Source of the DNA: Leifsonia williamsii
GTDB lineage: Bacteria; Actinomycetota; Actinomycetes; Actinomycetales; Microbacteriaceae
Direction: 5' to 3'
Length of the DNA stretch: 64,000 nt
Assembly: GCF_030433685.1 (NCBI RefSeq)
Contig: NZ_JAROCF010000001.1
Coordinates: forward strand, 868,001 to 932,000
The translations under genes were made by a program, and so were the position numbers. The notes beneath the pieces were generated by a model, which was given only the letters and a program-made list of their open reading frames with translations, was not told the origin of the DNA and ran no database searches. Of this stretch, positions 17,680 through 27,371 are shown piece by piece. Within the stretch, counting starts at the first letter, position 1. Each line of letters starts with the position of its first letter.

Positions 17680-19275
17680 TCACATGAGCGGCTTCTTCCC
17701 ACCGGGCCCGGAGGACTTCAGCGCCGTCTCCTCCGCATCCAGGAACGCCAGCACCGACCGCACCGCCGGCTCCTGGAACCGCCCCTCCGCCCGCGCTTCC
17801 AGCACCGCACGCCGTTCCGCACCGATCATCGACCGCCGCAGCCGCCGGTACTCGAGCGGAGCGTCCTCGTCCTGATCCGACGACGGGTTCTCCAGCGCAT
17901 CCGACAGGAAGACGGCGTTGATGCGCAGCCGTTCCAGCACCCGGCCGTCCTCGTTGCCGGTGACCTGCGACTCCAGATGCTCGAGCCCCGCGGTCTGCGC
18001 CTCGGCGAGGAGCCGCTGCATCTCGCTCGCCTCCTGGGCGAAGTCCGGCGGTGGCAGGCGCAGCCGCCGGATGATCCACGGCAGCGCCAGCCCCTCCAGC
18101 AGCGTGACGACCACGACCACGAACGCGAGGAACTGCAAAAACTCTCGGTGCGGCGTCTCCGCCGGCAGCAGGAACACCGCCGCGAGGGTCACCACCCCGC
18201 GGATGCCCGCGAACGACACGGCGATGCCGGTCGGCCAGTTCCATCCGCGTTCCCGCAGTCTCCTCGGTCCATGCCGGTAGAGCGCGGTCGTCCCGACCAT
18301 CCACGCGAACCGGGCGAGGAACAGCGCCACCACGACAACGAGGCTGATCAGGATCGTCTGCGTCACCGTGATGCCCGATCGGAACGCCTCGCTGAGGATG
18401 CTGGAGAGCTCCAGCCCGATGAACAGGAAGACCGCGTTCTCGAGCAGGAACTGGATCGTCCTCCAGTTGATCGTCTCGGCGATCCGTGCCTCCGCCGTCT
18501 GAATGGTCGGGGAGCGGTACCCCAGGTACAGCCCCGCCACGACGACCGACAGGATGCCCGACCCGTGGAGGAGCTGCGACGGGATGAAGGCGAGGTACGG
18601 CGTGACCAGCCCGAGCGACGTGTCGAGCACGGGCGACCGCAGCCGTTTGCGGATCTGCGCCAGCACCCAGCCGACGCCGAAGCCGAAGCCGATGCCGACC
18701 ACGACGGCGAGCACGAAGTCGCCCGCGATGGTCCAGGGATTGATGACGCTCACGATCGCCGCGATGCTCGCATTCAGCGCCACGAGAGCGGTCGCGTCGT
18801 TCAGCAGGCTCTCACCCTCGAGGACCGTCACGAGTCGCCGGGGGAGGTGCACGCGGCCCGCGATGGCCGTCACCGCGACCGTGTCGGTCGGCGCGACGAC
18901 GGCGCCGAAGGCGAACGCCGCCGCCAGTGTGATCGCCGGCACCACCAGCCACGTCGCGACCCCCACGACCAGGACGGTGAAGGCCACGAGCCCCACCGAC
19001 AGCAGCAGGATGCCGTCGCGCCTCGCCCGCACGTCGACGATCGAGGTCTGGATGGCCGCGGCGAACAGCAGGGGCGGGAGGAGCCCGTACAGCACGACCT
19101 CTGGCTCGAGCGCCACCTGCGGCACGCCGGGCACGAACGACGCGATGGCGCCGACGACGACCAGCACCACGGGCGCCGACCATCCCACACGGCGCGACAG
19201 CCCGGTCACGGTGACCGTGACGACGACGAACGACACGATCCAGATGATGGTGGGCACGGGATCCATGCTGTTCAT
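17680..19275 (-). CDS. Na+/H+ antiporter, CPA1 family
   Basis: 531 residues with about twelve membrane segments, then a cytoplasmic C-terminal tail of roughly 120 residues with helical charged stretches (DFAQEASEMQRLLAEA). The transport core shows FGAVVAPTDTVAVTAIA and the CPA1 signature EGESLLNDATALVALN, which carries the ion-binding acidic residue. ATG 19275 is preferred, since the frame extends further upstream without hydrophobic sequence. The gene is convergent with the LssY_C gene and divergent from the mannosyltransferase. Confidence 0.9.
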   Translation of the reverse strand: MNSMDPVPTIIWIVSFVVVTVTVTGLSRRVGWSAPVVLVVVGAIASFVPGVPQVALEPEVVLYGLLPPLLFAAAIQTSIVDVRARRDGILLLSVGLVAFTVLVVGVATWLVVPAITLAAAFAFGAVVAPTDTVAVTAIAGRVHLPRRLVTVLEGESLLNDATALVALNASIAAIVSVINPWTIAGDFVLAVVVGIGFGFGVGWVLAQIRKRLRSPVLDTSLGLVTPYLAFIPSQLLHGSGILSVVVAGLYLGYRSPTIQTAEARIAETINWRTIQFLLENAVFLFIGLELSSILSEAFRSGITVTQTILISLVVVVALFLARFAWMVGTTALYRHGPRRLRERGWNWPTGIAVSFAGIRGVVTLAAVFLLPAETPHREFLQFLAFVVVVVTLLEGLALPWIIRRLRLPPPDFAQEASEMQRLLAEAQTAGLEHLESQVTGNEDGRVLERLRINAVFLSDALENPSSDQDEDAPLEYRRLRRSMIGAERRAVLEARAEGRFQEPAVRSVLAFLDAEETALKSSGPGGKKPLM

Positions 19276-19432
19276 GATGGCCGCAACGCGAAAACGCCAC
19301 CAAGGGTTCCCGCAGATCGGTGGATAACCCGCTGAGAGCAGGGGCCTGTGCACACGCAATGGCCCGCTGGTGCCTGCGTGGATCGGAAGGTTCGTTCTCC
19401 AACTGTTCAGCGTGCTGGAGGATGGTGGGGAG

Positions 19433-19438
19433 TACGGT
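19433..19438 (+). promoter_or_regulatory. probable -10 of the mannosyltransferase gene
   Basis: TACGGT lies 28 bases before GTG 19467. Transcription would start near 19445, leaving a short leader with ribosome site AAAGG. Confidence 0.4.
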
Positions 19439-19466
19439 CGACACGCAGTACGAGAAAGGCGGTTCC

Positions 19467-20246
19467 GTGCGAACCCTCGTCATCATCCCCACCTACAACG
19501 AGCGGGAGAACATCGGCCCGATCGTGGGGAGGGTCCGCGTGTCGGTCCCGGATGCCGACATCCTGATCGTCGACGACGATTCGCCGGACGGCACGGGCGA
19601 GATCGCCGACGCGCTCGCCGCGACCGACGCGCAGATCCACGTGATGCACCGGGCGGGGAAGGACGGCCTCGGCGCCGCCTACCGCGACGGGATGCGCTGG
19701 GCCCTCGATGTCGGGTTCGACCGCATCGTGGAGATGGATGCCGACGGCTCGCACCGCCCGGAGCAGCTCCCGAGCCTTCTCGCGGCTCTCCGTGACGAAG
19801 ACGGCGGGCCGGGCGCCGACGTCGCACTCGGTTCCCGCTGGGTCGCCGGCGGCGACGTCGTCAACTGGCCGGCCCACCGACGACTGCTCTCCCGTGGGGG
19901 GAGCCTCTACTCGCGCGCCGCCCTCGGCATCCCCGCGCGGGACGTCACAGGCGGCTACCGCGCCTTCACGGCCGAGGCGCTGCGGAGCATCCACTTCGAC
20001 GACGTGGAGAGTCAGGGGTACTGCTTCCAGATCGATATGCTGCGCCGCGCGTACCGGGCGGGGCTCGCTGTCGCCGAGGTCCCGATCACCTTCGTGGAGC
20101 GCGAGCACGGCGCGTCCAAGATGACCGGTGCGATCGTGGCCGAGGCGATGCTCCGAGTTACGGGCTGGGGGATCACAGGGCTGCCGCAGCGCCTGCGACG
20201 CCACCCTGCTCCGGTGGAGGTCTCCGGCTCCGCGCAGAGGGCGTAG
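19467..20246 (+). CDS. polyprenol monophosphomannose synthase-like GT2
   Basis: 259 residues, GT-A fold. VIIPTYNERENI starts the domain, ILIVDDDSPDGTGE holds the nucleotide-binding acidic residues, EMDADGSHRPEQLP supplies the DXD-type metal site, and FVEREHGASKM is the conserved C-terminal acceptor-side block. It is homologous to eukaryotic DPM1 and mycobacterial Ppm1: mannose is transferred from GDP-mannose to polyprenyl phosphate for lipoglycan and glycoprotein synthesis. No transmembrane acyltransferase domain is fused. GTG 19467 has AAAGG seven bases upstream. Confidence 0.88.
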   Translation: MRTLVIIPTYNERENIGPIVGRVRVSVPDADILIVDDDSPDGTGEIADALAATDAQIHVMHRAGKDGLGAAYRDGMRWALDVGFDRIVEMDADGSHRPEQLPSLLAALRDEDGGPGADVALGSRWVAGGDVVNWPAHRRLLSRGGSLYSRAALGIPARDVTGGYRAFTAEALRSIHFDDVESQGYCFQIDMLRRAYRAGLAVAEVPITFVEREHGASKMTGAIVAEAMLRVTGWGITGLPQRLRRHPAPVEVSGSAQRA

Positions 20247-20249
20247 CGT
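20244..20249 (+). promoter_or_regulatory. -10 hexamer of a leaderless PEBP-gene promoter
   Basis: TAGCGT, seven bases, then ATG 20257. It overlaps the last codons of the mannosyltransferase gene. Confidence 0.55.
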
Positions 20250-20256
20250 GACGCTC

Positions 20257-20787
20257 ATGACGACGGATCCCCTTGCGCGTTTCGGCGCAGTTCCCCAGTT
20301 CACCCTCACCAGCGACGACATCGCCGACGACCGCCCGCTGGCCCGCGCGCAGTGGGGCGCAGGTGGAGGTGGAGGGGATGTCTCGCCGCAGCTCTCGTGG
20401 AGCGGATTCCCGGCCGAGACGAAGAGCTTCGCTGTGACGATCCACGACCCGGACGCTCCGACCGGCTCCGGGTTCTGGCACTGGGCCGTGTACAACATCC
20501 CGGCCTCCGTCACCTCCCTGCCCTCCGGAGCGGGCGCCGAGGGTGGAGCGTCGCTGCCGCAGGGCGCCTCGATGCTGTCGAACGAGCTCGGCTCGAAGAG
20601 CTTCACCGGAGCCGGCCCGCCGCCCGGAACGGGGACGCACCACTACAACGTGATCGTGCACGCGCTCGACGTGGACCACCTCGACCTCGACCCCGCCTCG
20701 ACTCCCGCCGTGCTGGGCTTCAACGCGCACTTCCACACCCTGGCTCGGGCGTTCCTGATCCCGATCGCCACCGCCGGCGACATCTGA
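20257..20787 (+). CDS. YbhB/YbcL family PEBP-like protein
   Basis: 176 residues. Phosphatidylethanolamine-binding / Raf-kinase-inhibitor fold with the diagnostic DPDAPTGSGFWHWAVYNIPA segment and GTHHYNVIVHALD. No signal peptide, so probably cytoplasmic. Physiological ligand in bacteria is not established. ATG 20257 was chosen over in-frame GTG 20248 because the TAGCGT hexamer is spaced for it. Confidence 0.9.
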   Translation: MTTDPLARFGAVPQFTLTSDDIADDRPLARAQWGAGGGGGDVSPQLSWSGFPAETKSFAVTIHDPDAPTGSGFWHWAVYNIPASVTSLPSGAGAEGGASLPQGASMLSNELGSKSFTGAGPPPGTGTHHYNVIVHALDVDHLDLDPASTPAVLGFNAHFHTLARAFLIPIATAGDI

Positions 20788-20849
20788 TCGGCGGTTCGCG
20801 GCGGCCTGTTGGTGGCGCGGGATGGCGCTCTGTCAGCGCTGGAGCCCTG

Positions 20850-21488
20850 TCAGTGCTTCGAGCCGGTGAGGGCGAGAATCCCTCCCAGCCCGATCATGAG
20901 CACCCCGCCGGTCGCGCCCAGCCGCTCGACGCGCTTGGGTGAGCGGCCGAACCACTCGCGCGCAGTTCCCGCGGCCAGCGCCCAGATGCTGTCGAAGATG
21001 AGCGCCAGCACCAGGAACACCACGCCGAGTTCCATGAGCTGCACCGGGATGGATCCCGCCGAGTAGTTCACGAACTGCGGCAGCACGGCCACGAAGAAGA
21101 CGAGCGACTTCGGGTTGGTGAGCCCGACGAGGAACCCCTCGCCGAGGATCCGCCACGGCGAGTGGCGCGGGGGCGCCGCCTCGTGGGTGACCGCGGTGTG
21201 CCGGCGATGCCGGATCGCCTGGATTCCGAGGTACACGAGGTACGCGGCTCCGGCGAACTTCACGATCGTGAAGACGACCTCCGACTGCGCCACCACCGCG
21301 CCGATCCCCAGCGCCACCGCGACGACCAGCGGCAGCATCCCGAGCGCGTTCCCCACCACACTCAGGAGCCCGCCCAGGCGACCGAGCGCGAGCGACCGGC
21401 CGATGACGAAGAGCACGCTCGGCCCGGGGATGACGATCAGGGCGAGCGCGGTCAGCGCGAATGCGAGCAGGGAGGGCGGTGGGACCAT
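20850..21488 (-). CDS. LysE/RhtB family amino-acid exporter
   Basis: 212 residues with about six membrane segments. LIVIPGPSVLFVIGRSLALG near the N terminus and EGFLVGLTNPKSLVFFVAVLPQFV mid-protein are LysE-family signatures. It exports amino acids or related small molecules. It is divergent from prpD with only 31 bases between start codons, and both promoters lie in that gap. Confidence 0.92.
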   Translation of the reverse strand: MVPPPSLLAFALTALALIVIPGPSVLFVIGRSLALGRLGGLLSVVGNALGMLPLVVAVALGIGAVVAQSEVVFTIVKFAGAAYLVYLGIQAIRHRRHTAVTHEAAPPRHSPWRILGEGFLVGLTNPKSLVFFVAVLPQFVNYSAGSIPVQLMELGVVFLVLALIFDSIWALAAGTAREWFGRSPKRVERLGATGGVLMIGLGGILALTGSKH

Positions 21489-21519
21489 GGGCGAGAGCGT
21501 AGCGAGGTAGGTTCGATAC
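21489..21519. promoter_or_regulatory. back-to-back leaderless promoters of lysE-like and prpD genes
   Basis: Minus strand TACGCT (21496-21501) is seven bases from ATG 21488. Plus strand TAGGTT (21508-21513) is six bases from GTG 21520. The two -10 elements are six bases apart, so each -35 region falls within the other gene's coding sequence. Confidence 0.6.
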
Positions 21520-23091
21520 GTGAAGCTTCACAACGTCCGTGTGCACAGGAGCGAGGAGACTCTCGCTCGCCAGGATCAGCTCGCGTGGAAGATCGCCGAC
21601 GTCGCTGCCGACCCCGTCGACGTCGACGGCGATGTCACCGACATGGTCATCAATCGCGTGATCGACAACGCGGCCGTTGCGGCGGCCTCGCTGACGCGTC
21701 GGCCGGTCGTGTCGGCCCGTTCGCAGGCGCTTGCGCACCGCCTCCCGGTCGCGCAGCTCGAGGAGCTGACGTCGACGAGCGCACACCCGCAGGACGGTGC
21801 CACCGTCTTCGGCGAGGCCTCGGACGTCCGCGTCTCGCCCGAGTGGGCCGCTTGGGCGAACGGCGTCGCGGTGCGCGAGCTGGATTACCACGACACGTTT
21901 CTGGCGGCGGAGTACTCGCATCCCGGTGACAACATCCCCCCGATCGTCGCCGTTGCGCAGCACGCCGGCCGCGCGTTCGGCCTGACAGGGCGCGACGTGG
22001 TCCGCGCCATCGCTACCGGGTACGAGATCCAGATCGATCTGGCGCGAGCGATCAGCCTCCACAAGCACAAGATCGACCACGTGGCGCATCTCGGCCCGTC
22101 GGCCGCGGCAGGCATCGGGACGCTGCTCGGCCTCCCGCCAGAGGTGATCTTCCAGGCCGTGGGCCAGGCCCTTCACACCACCACCGCCACTCGGCAGTCG
22201 CGCAAGGGCGAGATCTCCAGCTGGAAGGCTCACGCTCCCGCCTTCGCCGGCAAGATGGCTGTCGAGGCCATCGACCGCGCCATGCGCGGCGAGACCAGCC
22301 CGACCCCGATCTACGAGGGGGAGGACGGCGTGATCGCGTGGCTGCTCGACGGGCCGTCGGCCTCGTACGACGTTCCGCTGCCCGAGCCCGGCGAGCCGAA
22401 GCGCGCGATTCTCGACTCCTACACGAAGGAGCACTCCGCGGAGTATCAGGCGCAGGCGTGGATCGATCTGGCCCGCAAACTGCATCGCGAGCACCCCGCG
22501 GTCGCGGACCCCTCCCGTGTGGAGTCGATCCTCATCCACACCTCGCACCACACGCACTATGTCATCGGCTCCGGCGCGAACGATCCGCAGAAGTACGATC
22601 CGACCGCATCTCGCGAGACGCTCGACCACAGCATCCCGTACATCTTCACGGTGGCGCTCCAGGACGGTCGCTGGCATCACGCGGAGTCGTACCTGCCGAC
22701 GCGCGCGGCCCGGCCGGATACCGTCGCCCTCTGGGGCAAGGTGCGCACGACGGAGGACCTGGAGTGGACCCGCCGCTACCATTCGACCGATCCGGCCGAG
22801 AAGGCCTTCGGCGGTCGGGTGGAGATCCGCATGGCCGACGGCAGCACCATCACGGACGAGATCGCTGTCGCCGACGCCCACCCGCTCGGGGCCCGGCCGT
22901 TCGCACGCGCCGACTACGTCGCCAAGTTCCGCACCTTGGCGGCCGATGTCCTCGAGGAGGCCGAGATCGAGCGATTCCTCGACGTCGCGGAGCGACTGCC
23001 GCAGCTCACCGCCGCCGAGCTGGGCGGCCTCACCATCACAGCCCGTCATGGTGTCCTGTCCTCCGTCGCTGCGCCGAAGGGATTGTTCTGA
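21520..23091 (+). CDS. prpD: 2-methylcitrate dehydratase, MmgE/PrpD family
   Basis: 523 residues, the usual length for PrpD. Dehydrates 2-methylcitrate to 2-methylaconitate. Family blocks include [70 protein letters not shown] and [22 protein letters not shown]. First gene of prpD-prpB-prpC; its stop overlaps the ATG of prpB (TGATG). The promoter is apparently leaderless. No PrpR-type regulator is in the window. Confidence 0.95.
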   Translation: MKLHNVRVHRSEETLARQDQLAWKIADVAADPVDVDGDVTDMVINRVIDNAAVAAASLTRRPVVSARSQALAHRLPVAQLEELTSTSAHPQDGATVFGEASDVRVSPEWAAWANGVAVRELDYHDTFLAAEYSHPGDNIPPIVAVAQHAGRAFGLTGRDVVRAIATGYEIQIDLARAISLHKHKIDHVAHLGPSAAAGIGTLLGLPPEVIFQAVGQALHTTTATRQSRKGEISSWKAHAPAFAGKMAVEAIDRAMRGETSPTPIYEGEDGVIAWLLDGPSASYDVPLPEPGEPKRAILDSYTKEHSAEYQAQAWIDLARKLHREHPAVADPSRVESILIHTSHHTHYVIGSGANDPQKYDPTASRETLDHSIPYIFTVALQDGRWHHAESYLPTRAARPDTVALWGKVRTTEDLEWTRRYHSTDPAEKAFGGRVEIRMADGSTITDEIAVADAHPLGARPFARADYVAKFRTLAADVLEEAEIERFLDVAERLPQLTAAELGGLTITARHGVLSSVAAPKGLF

Positions 23092-23990
23092 TGCTGTATT
23101 CGTCGCTTCCGGCGCATGAGAAGCGCGCCGCGTTCCGAGCCCGGCTCGCGTCCGGTGAACTCGTCAGGATGCCCGGCGCCTTCAACCCGCTCAGCGCGCG
23201 CTTGATCGAGCGCAAAGGCTTCGAGGGCGTCTACATCTCGGGCGCCGTGCTCTCGGCGGAGCTCGGCCTCCCCGACATCGGGTTGACCACGCTCACCGAG
23301 GTCGCGGGCCGTTCGGCGCAGATCGCGCGGATGACGGACCTGCCCGCGCTGGTCGACGCCGACACCGGCTTCGGCGAGCCGATGAACGTCGCGCGCACGG
23401 TGCAGTCGCTGGAGGATGCGGGAGTCGCCGGTCTGCACATCGAGGACCAGGTCAACCCCAAGCGATGCGGGCATCTCGACGGCAAGCAGGTCGTCGACGA
23501 AGACACCGCCCTCAAGCGCATCCGCGCCGCCGCGGACGCCCGACGCGACCCGAACCTTCTCATCATGGCCCGCACCGACATCCGCGCGGTGGAGGGCCTC
23601 GACGCAGCGATCGACCGTGCGAAGGCGCTCGTCGACGCGGGTGCCGACGCCATCTTCCCCGAGGCGATGGCCGACCTCGGCGAGTTCGAGGCGGTGCGTC
23701 GGGCCGTGGATGTGCCGATGCTCGCCAACATGACGGAGTTCGGCAAGAGCGACCTCTTCACCGTGGACCAGCTGCGCGATGTGGGCGTGAACATCGTCAT
23801 CTGGCCGGTCTCCCTCCTGCGTCTGGCGATGGGCGCGGCCGAGCGCGGGCTCGATCAGCTCGTCGGGGAGGGGACGCTGAAACCCCTGCTCGGCGAGATG
23901 CAGCATCGCGCCGATCTCTACGATCTGATCGACTACGAGGGCTACAACGCCTTCGACACCTCCGTGTTCAACTTCGAGGTGCGCCGCTAG
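23091..23990 (+). CDS. prpB: 2-methylisocitrate lyase
   Basis: 299 residues, ICL/PEPM superfamily. Cleaves 2-methylisocitrate to pyruvate and succinate. The catalytic loop KRCGH (in VNPKRCGHLDGK) marks a true lyase, unlike the paralogue at 15337-16113. Also visible: MPGAFNPLSARLIERKGFEGVYISGAVLS, LVDADTGFGEP, GLHIEDQ and IMARTD. Translation is coupled to prpD. Confidence 0.96.
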   Translation: MLYSSLPAHEKRAAFRARLASGELVRMPGAFNPLSARLIERKGFEGVYISGAVLSAELGLPDIGLTTLTEVAGRSAQIARMTDLPALVDADTGFGEPMNVARTVQSLEDAGVAGLHIEDQVNPKRCGHLDGKQVVDEDTALKRIRAAADARRDPNLLIMARTDIRAVEGLDAAIDRAKALVDAGADAIFPEAMADLGEFEAVRRAVDVPMLANMTEFGKSDLFTVDQLRDVGVNIVIWPVSLLRLAMGAAERGLDQLVGEGTLKPLLGEMQHRADLYDLIDYEGYNAFDTSVFNFEVRR

Positions 23991-24023
23991 CTCGGCGCCC
24001 GGGCAGCAAAGGAGCTCCAACAC

Positions 24024-25151
24024 ATGACCGATCCGGACATCCACAAGGGCCTCGCCGGCGTCGTGGTCGACACCACGACGATCTCTTCCGTGAACCCGCA
24101 AACCAACTCCCTTCTGTATCGCGGTTATCCGGTGCAGGAGCTCGCCGCCCACTGCTCCTTCGAGGAGGTCGCCTACCTCCTCTGGCACGGCGAGCTCCCC
24201 ACGGCGGACGAGCTGGTCGCGTTCGAGGCGCTGGAGCGCTCGCTCCGCACCCTGGACGACCGCACGCGGCGTGCCATCGACGACGTGCCCGTCACCGCCC
24301 ACCCGATGGATGCCCTGCGGACGGCGGTCAGCCAGCTCGGCGGACTGGACACCACCCTCCAGCAGCCCGATGGCATCCTCGACCCCGCGCTCAACGACGG
24401 CCGCGCTGTCTACCTTCTGGCCCAGCTGCCCTCGATCGTCGCCTACATCCAGCGCCGTGGGCGGGGTCTGGAGCCGGTGGAGCCCCGCGACGACCTGGAC
24501 TTCTCGCGCAACTTCCTCTGGATGACCTTCGGAGAGCTGCCGGACGATGTCGTGGTGGACGCCTTCCGCGTCTCTCTCGTGCTCTACGCGGAGCACTCCT
24601 TCAACGCCTCCACGTTCACCGCCCGCGTGATCGCCTCCACCCTCTCGGACGTGTACTCGGCCGTCACCGGCGCGATCGGCGCCCTCAAGGGTCCCCTGCA
24701 CGGCGGCGCCAACGAGGCAGTGATGCACGCCTTCGCCGAGATCGGCTCGGCCGACAACGCGGAGACGTGGCTCGACACCGCGCTCGCCGAGAAGCGCAAG
24801 ATCATGGGCTTCGGCCATCGCGTGTACAAGAACGGCGACTCCCGGGTCCCCACCATGCGGTCAGCTCTCGAACGACTGGTCGAGCACTACGACCGAGCAG
24901 ACATGCTGGCCCTCTACGACGCTCTCGAGAACGCCATGGCCGCCCGCAAGAACATCAAGCCCAACCTCGACTACCCCTCCGGCCCCGCCTACAGCCTGAT
25001 GGGCTTCGACACGGAGACGTTCACCCCACTCTTCGCCGCCGCCCGCATCACCGGCTGGACCGCCCACATCTTCGAGCAGTACGCGGCGAACTCGCTCATC
25101 CGCCCCCTTTCTCAGTACACCGGCCCCGAGGAGCGCCACCTCGAGCGATAG
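24024..25151 (+). CDS. prpC: 2-methylcitrate synthase
   Basis: 375 residues, citrate-synthase fold. Condenses propionyl-CoA with oxaloacetate. Catalytic blocks GPLHGGANEAVMHAF, MGFGHRVYKNGDSR and SLMGFDTETFTPLFAAAR are present. The short length and the location after prpDB favour methylcitrate synthase over the housekeeping citrate synthase. AAGGAG lies at good distance from ATG 24024. It is convergent with the thiolase gene. Confidence 0.94.
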   Translation: MTDPDIHKGLAGVVVDTTTISSVNPQTNSLLYRGYPVQELAAHCSFEEVAYLLWHGELPTADELVAFEALERSLRTLDDRTRRAIDDVPVTAHPMDALRTAVSQLGGLDTTLQQPDGILDPALNDGRAVYLLAQLPSIVAYIQRRGRGLEPVEPRDDLDFSRNFLWMTFGELPDDVVVDAFRVSLVLYAEHSFNASTFTARVIASTLSDVYSAVTGAIGALKGPLHGGANEAVMHAFAEIGSADNAETWLDTALAEKRKIMGFGHRVYKNGDSRVPTMRSALERLVEHYDRADMLALYDALENAMAARKNIKPNLDYPSGPAYSLMGFDTETFTPLFAAARITGWTAHIFEQYAANSLIRPLSQYTGPEERHLER

Positions 25152-25187
25152 GCGGCGCTCCCCGCCGGCGAGACCCTCCGCAGGCCT

Positions 25188-26375
25188 TCACCGCCACAGC
25201 AGCAGCGCATCCCCCTGCCCGCCGCCGCCGCACAGCGCGACCGCCGCACGTCCGCTACCGCGCCGCGCCAGCTCGTGTGCCGCATGACCGGCCAGCCGTG
25301 CTCCGGATGCCCCGATGGGGTGCCCGAGCGCGATGGCGCCTCCGTGGATGTTCACGCGCTCGGGGTCCAGCCCGAGGTCGGCGGTCGATTGCAGCGCCAC
25401 GGCGGCGAACGCCTCGTTGATCTCGACGAAGTCCAACTCGTCCGTGGACCAGCCGGCCCGCTCGAGCGCGGCCTCGATCGCGTGCGACGGCTGCGAGTGC
25501 AGCGAGTTGTCCGGTCCGGCCACCTGCCCGCTCGAACCGACGACGGCCAGCCACTCGAGGCCCAGTCGTTCGGCGTTCTCACGGCTGGTCAGGATGAGAG
25601 CCGCCGCGCCGTCGCTGAGCGGTGAGGAGTTGCCGGCCGTCAACGTGCCGTCTTCGGCGAAGCTCGGCGCCAGCCTGGCAAGGATCTCCGGAGTCGAGTC
25701 CGGCCGTACGCCCTCGTCCGTCGTGACAACCACGGGGTCGCCCTTCCTCTGCGGGATGGAGACGGGCGCGATCTCGTCGGCGAAGGTGCCGTCGGCGATC
25801 GCTGCCCCGGCCCGTCGGTGCGAGGAAGCGGCGAAGGCGTCCTGCGCCTCCCTGGTGAGCCCCAGCCGCTCCGTGTAACGCTCGGTGGAGGCGCCCATCG
25901 AGATGCCGTCGAACGCATCGGTCAGCCCGTCGTAGGCTGCCGAGTCGAGCGCCTGAATGGAACCGTACGTCCACCCCGTGCGCGAGCCGGGCAGCAGGTG
26001 CGGCGCATTCGTCATCGACTCCTGCCCTCCCGCCGCCACCACTGTCGCTTCGCCGGCCCGGATGAGGCGGGCCGCGTCGATCACCGCTGCCAGCCCGGAG
26101 AGACACACCTTGTTGATGGTGGTCGCCGGCACGTCCCAACCGACCCCGGCGCCGATCGCGGTCTGCCGCGCCGGGTTCTGTCCCGCACCGGCTTGGAGCA
26201 CCTGGCCGAAGATCACTGCATCGATCGCTTCGGGCCCGACACCGGATTCCTCGATCGCCTTGCGGAGCGCGATGGTGCCGAGTTGAACGGCGCTCTGGCT
26301 GGCGAGGGCTCCCTTGATCTTGCCGAGCGGGGTACGCGCGGCCGAGAGGATGACGACGTCGGTCGGACTGGTCAT
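25188..26375 (-). CDS. acetyl-CoA C-acyltransferase (thiolase)
   Basis: 395 residues. The acylated cysteine is C91 in NKVCLSGLAAV; NEAFAAVALQ, GGAIALGHPIGASGAR and the second catalytic cysteine in VALCGGGGQGDALLL complete the thiolase set. Either biosynthetic acetoacetyl-CoA thiolase or beta-oxidation thiolase. ATG 26375 has AGAAGGAG seven bases upstream. Position next to the methylcitrate genes is consistent with acyl-CoA turnover but does not prove it. Confidence 0.95.
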   Translation of the reverse strand: MTSPTDVVILSAARTPLGKIKGALASQSAVQLGTIALRKAIEESGVGPEAIDAVIFGQVLQAGAGQNPARQTAIGAGVGWDVPATTINKVCLSGLAAVIDAARLIRAGEATVVAAGGQESMTNAPHLLPGSRTGWTYGSIQALDSAAYDGLTDAFDGISMGASTERYTERLGLTREAQDAFAASSHRRAGAAIADGTFADEIAPVSIPQRKGDPVVVTTDEGVRPDSTPEILARLAPSFAEDGTLTAGNSSPLSDGAAALILTSRENAERLGLEWLAVVGSSGQVAGPDNSLHSQPSHAIEAALERAGWSTDELDFVEINEAFAAVALQSTADLGLDPERVNIHGGAIALGHPIGASGARLAGHAAHELARRGSGRAAVALCGGGGQGDALLLWR

Positions 26376-26477
26376 GGACGACTCCTTCTGAGAATGTGCG
26401 TCCATTGTGACCCTGAGCGAGGCTCGCGGATCGAGCGATTTTTGAATCCGTGGACAACTGCCGGGCCGCCACTGCTT

Positions 26478-26496
26478 GTGGACATGATCCGTCCAC
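26478..26496. repeat. GTGGAC inverted repeat between thiolase and radC
   Basis: GTGGAC (26478-26483) and GTCCAC (26491-26496) flank seven bases; another GTGGAC is nearby at about 26451. Lying between divergent genes, it may be an operator. No regulator is linked. Confidence 0.3.
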
Positions 26497-26600
26497 TGCC
26501 GAGGCGGCGTCCTCCCGGCGACCGCTTTTCCACAGGTTCGTGCCGGTGAGAAGTTCTCCACAGAATTGACGCGGTTGCGCCGCCGGGTCTCGCGCCTTCC

Positions 26601-26606
26601 TACGGT
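26601..26606 (+). promoter_or_regulatory. -10 hexamer of a leaderless radC promoter
   Basis: TACGGT, six bases, then ATG 26613. Confidence 0.6.
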
Positions 26607-26612
26607 TGGCTC

Positions 26613-27371
26613 ATGCCTGATCAGGAAGATGGGGAGCCTCTTGCGAACGTCCCTGCACACGACCGGCCGCGCGAGCGGATGCGGCGCCTGGGCGTCGGCT
26701 CACTCACCGACGACGAGGTCCTGGCGCTGGTCCTCGGCTCGGGCCAGACCGGGCTCAGTGTCCTGGCGCTCGCGCGTTCGATCCTGCGGCGAACGGGCGG
26801 ATACCAGGGGCTGGCGTCGATGGACTTCGCTCGTCTCGAGGCTCTTCCCGGTGTCGGTCCCGCCACGGCGGGCCGTCTGGTCGCGATCATCGAGATCTGG
26901 CGACGCGCAGGCAAAGCCTCGGCGTGGACGCGGCTGGTCGACGACAAGGCGGTGGCCGACGTCGTCCGACCCGAACTGCTCCACCGTGACAGCGAACGCT
27001 TCGTCGTCGTGGTGGCGGACAGAGCTGCACGGCCGCGCGAGGTCGTCCTGCTACGCGACGGCGGAGTCGACGACTCGCAGATCCAGCCGGCCGACGTGCT
27101 GCAGGCCGTGCTCACCCGCGGGGGGCGGTCGTTCGCCGTCGCTCACAACCATCCGTCCGGAGTGCTCGACGCGTCGGTGGCCGACCTCATGCTCACGCGC
27201 AGGCTCGACACCGCCGCCGCGACGATCGGCATCCGATTCCTCGGACACATCCTCGTGGCAGGCGAGCGTTGGACGGCGCTCCCGTCATCCGGGAGCGGCG
27301 CTACGGCGTCAGGCGCGTCGGCCCGCGGAAGAGGTAGGTCGTCTCGCGAAGGTTCGAGAGGTGCAGCATGA
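26613..27371 (+). CDS. radC: RadC/JAB-domain protein
   Basis: 252 residues. N-terminal UPF0758 block RERMRRLGVGSLTDDEVLALVLGSG, helix-hairpin-helix LEALPGVGPATAGRLVAII, then a JAMM/MPN+ domain whose metal motif is AHNHPSGVLDASVADL. Despite the name, a DNA-repair role is not established. The last 25 residues (GSGATASGASARGRGRSS and on) are low-complexity and lie antisense to the 3' end of aspS: the two genes overlap convergently by 71 bases. Confidence 0.88.
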   Translation: MPDQEDGEPLANVPAHDRPRERMRRLGVGSLTDDEVLALVLGSGQTGLSVLALARSILRRTGGYQGLASMDFARLEALPGVGPATAGRLVAIIEIWRRAGKASAWTRLVDDKAVADVVRPELLHRDSERFVVVVADRAARPREVVLLRDGGVDDSQIQPADVLQAVLTRGGRSFAVAHNHPSGVLDASVADLMLTRRLDTAAATIGIRFLGHILVAGERWTALPSSGSGATASGASARGRGRSSREGSRGAA

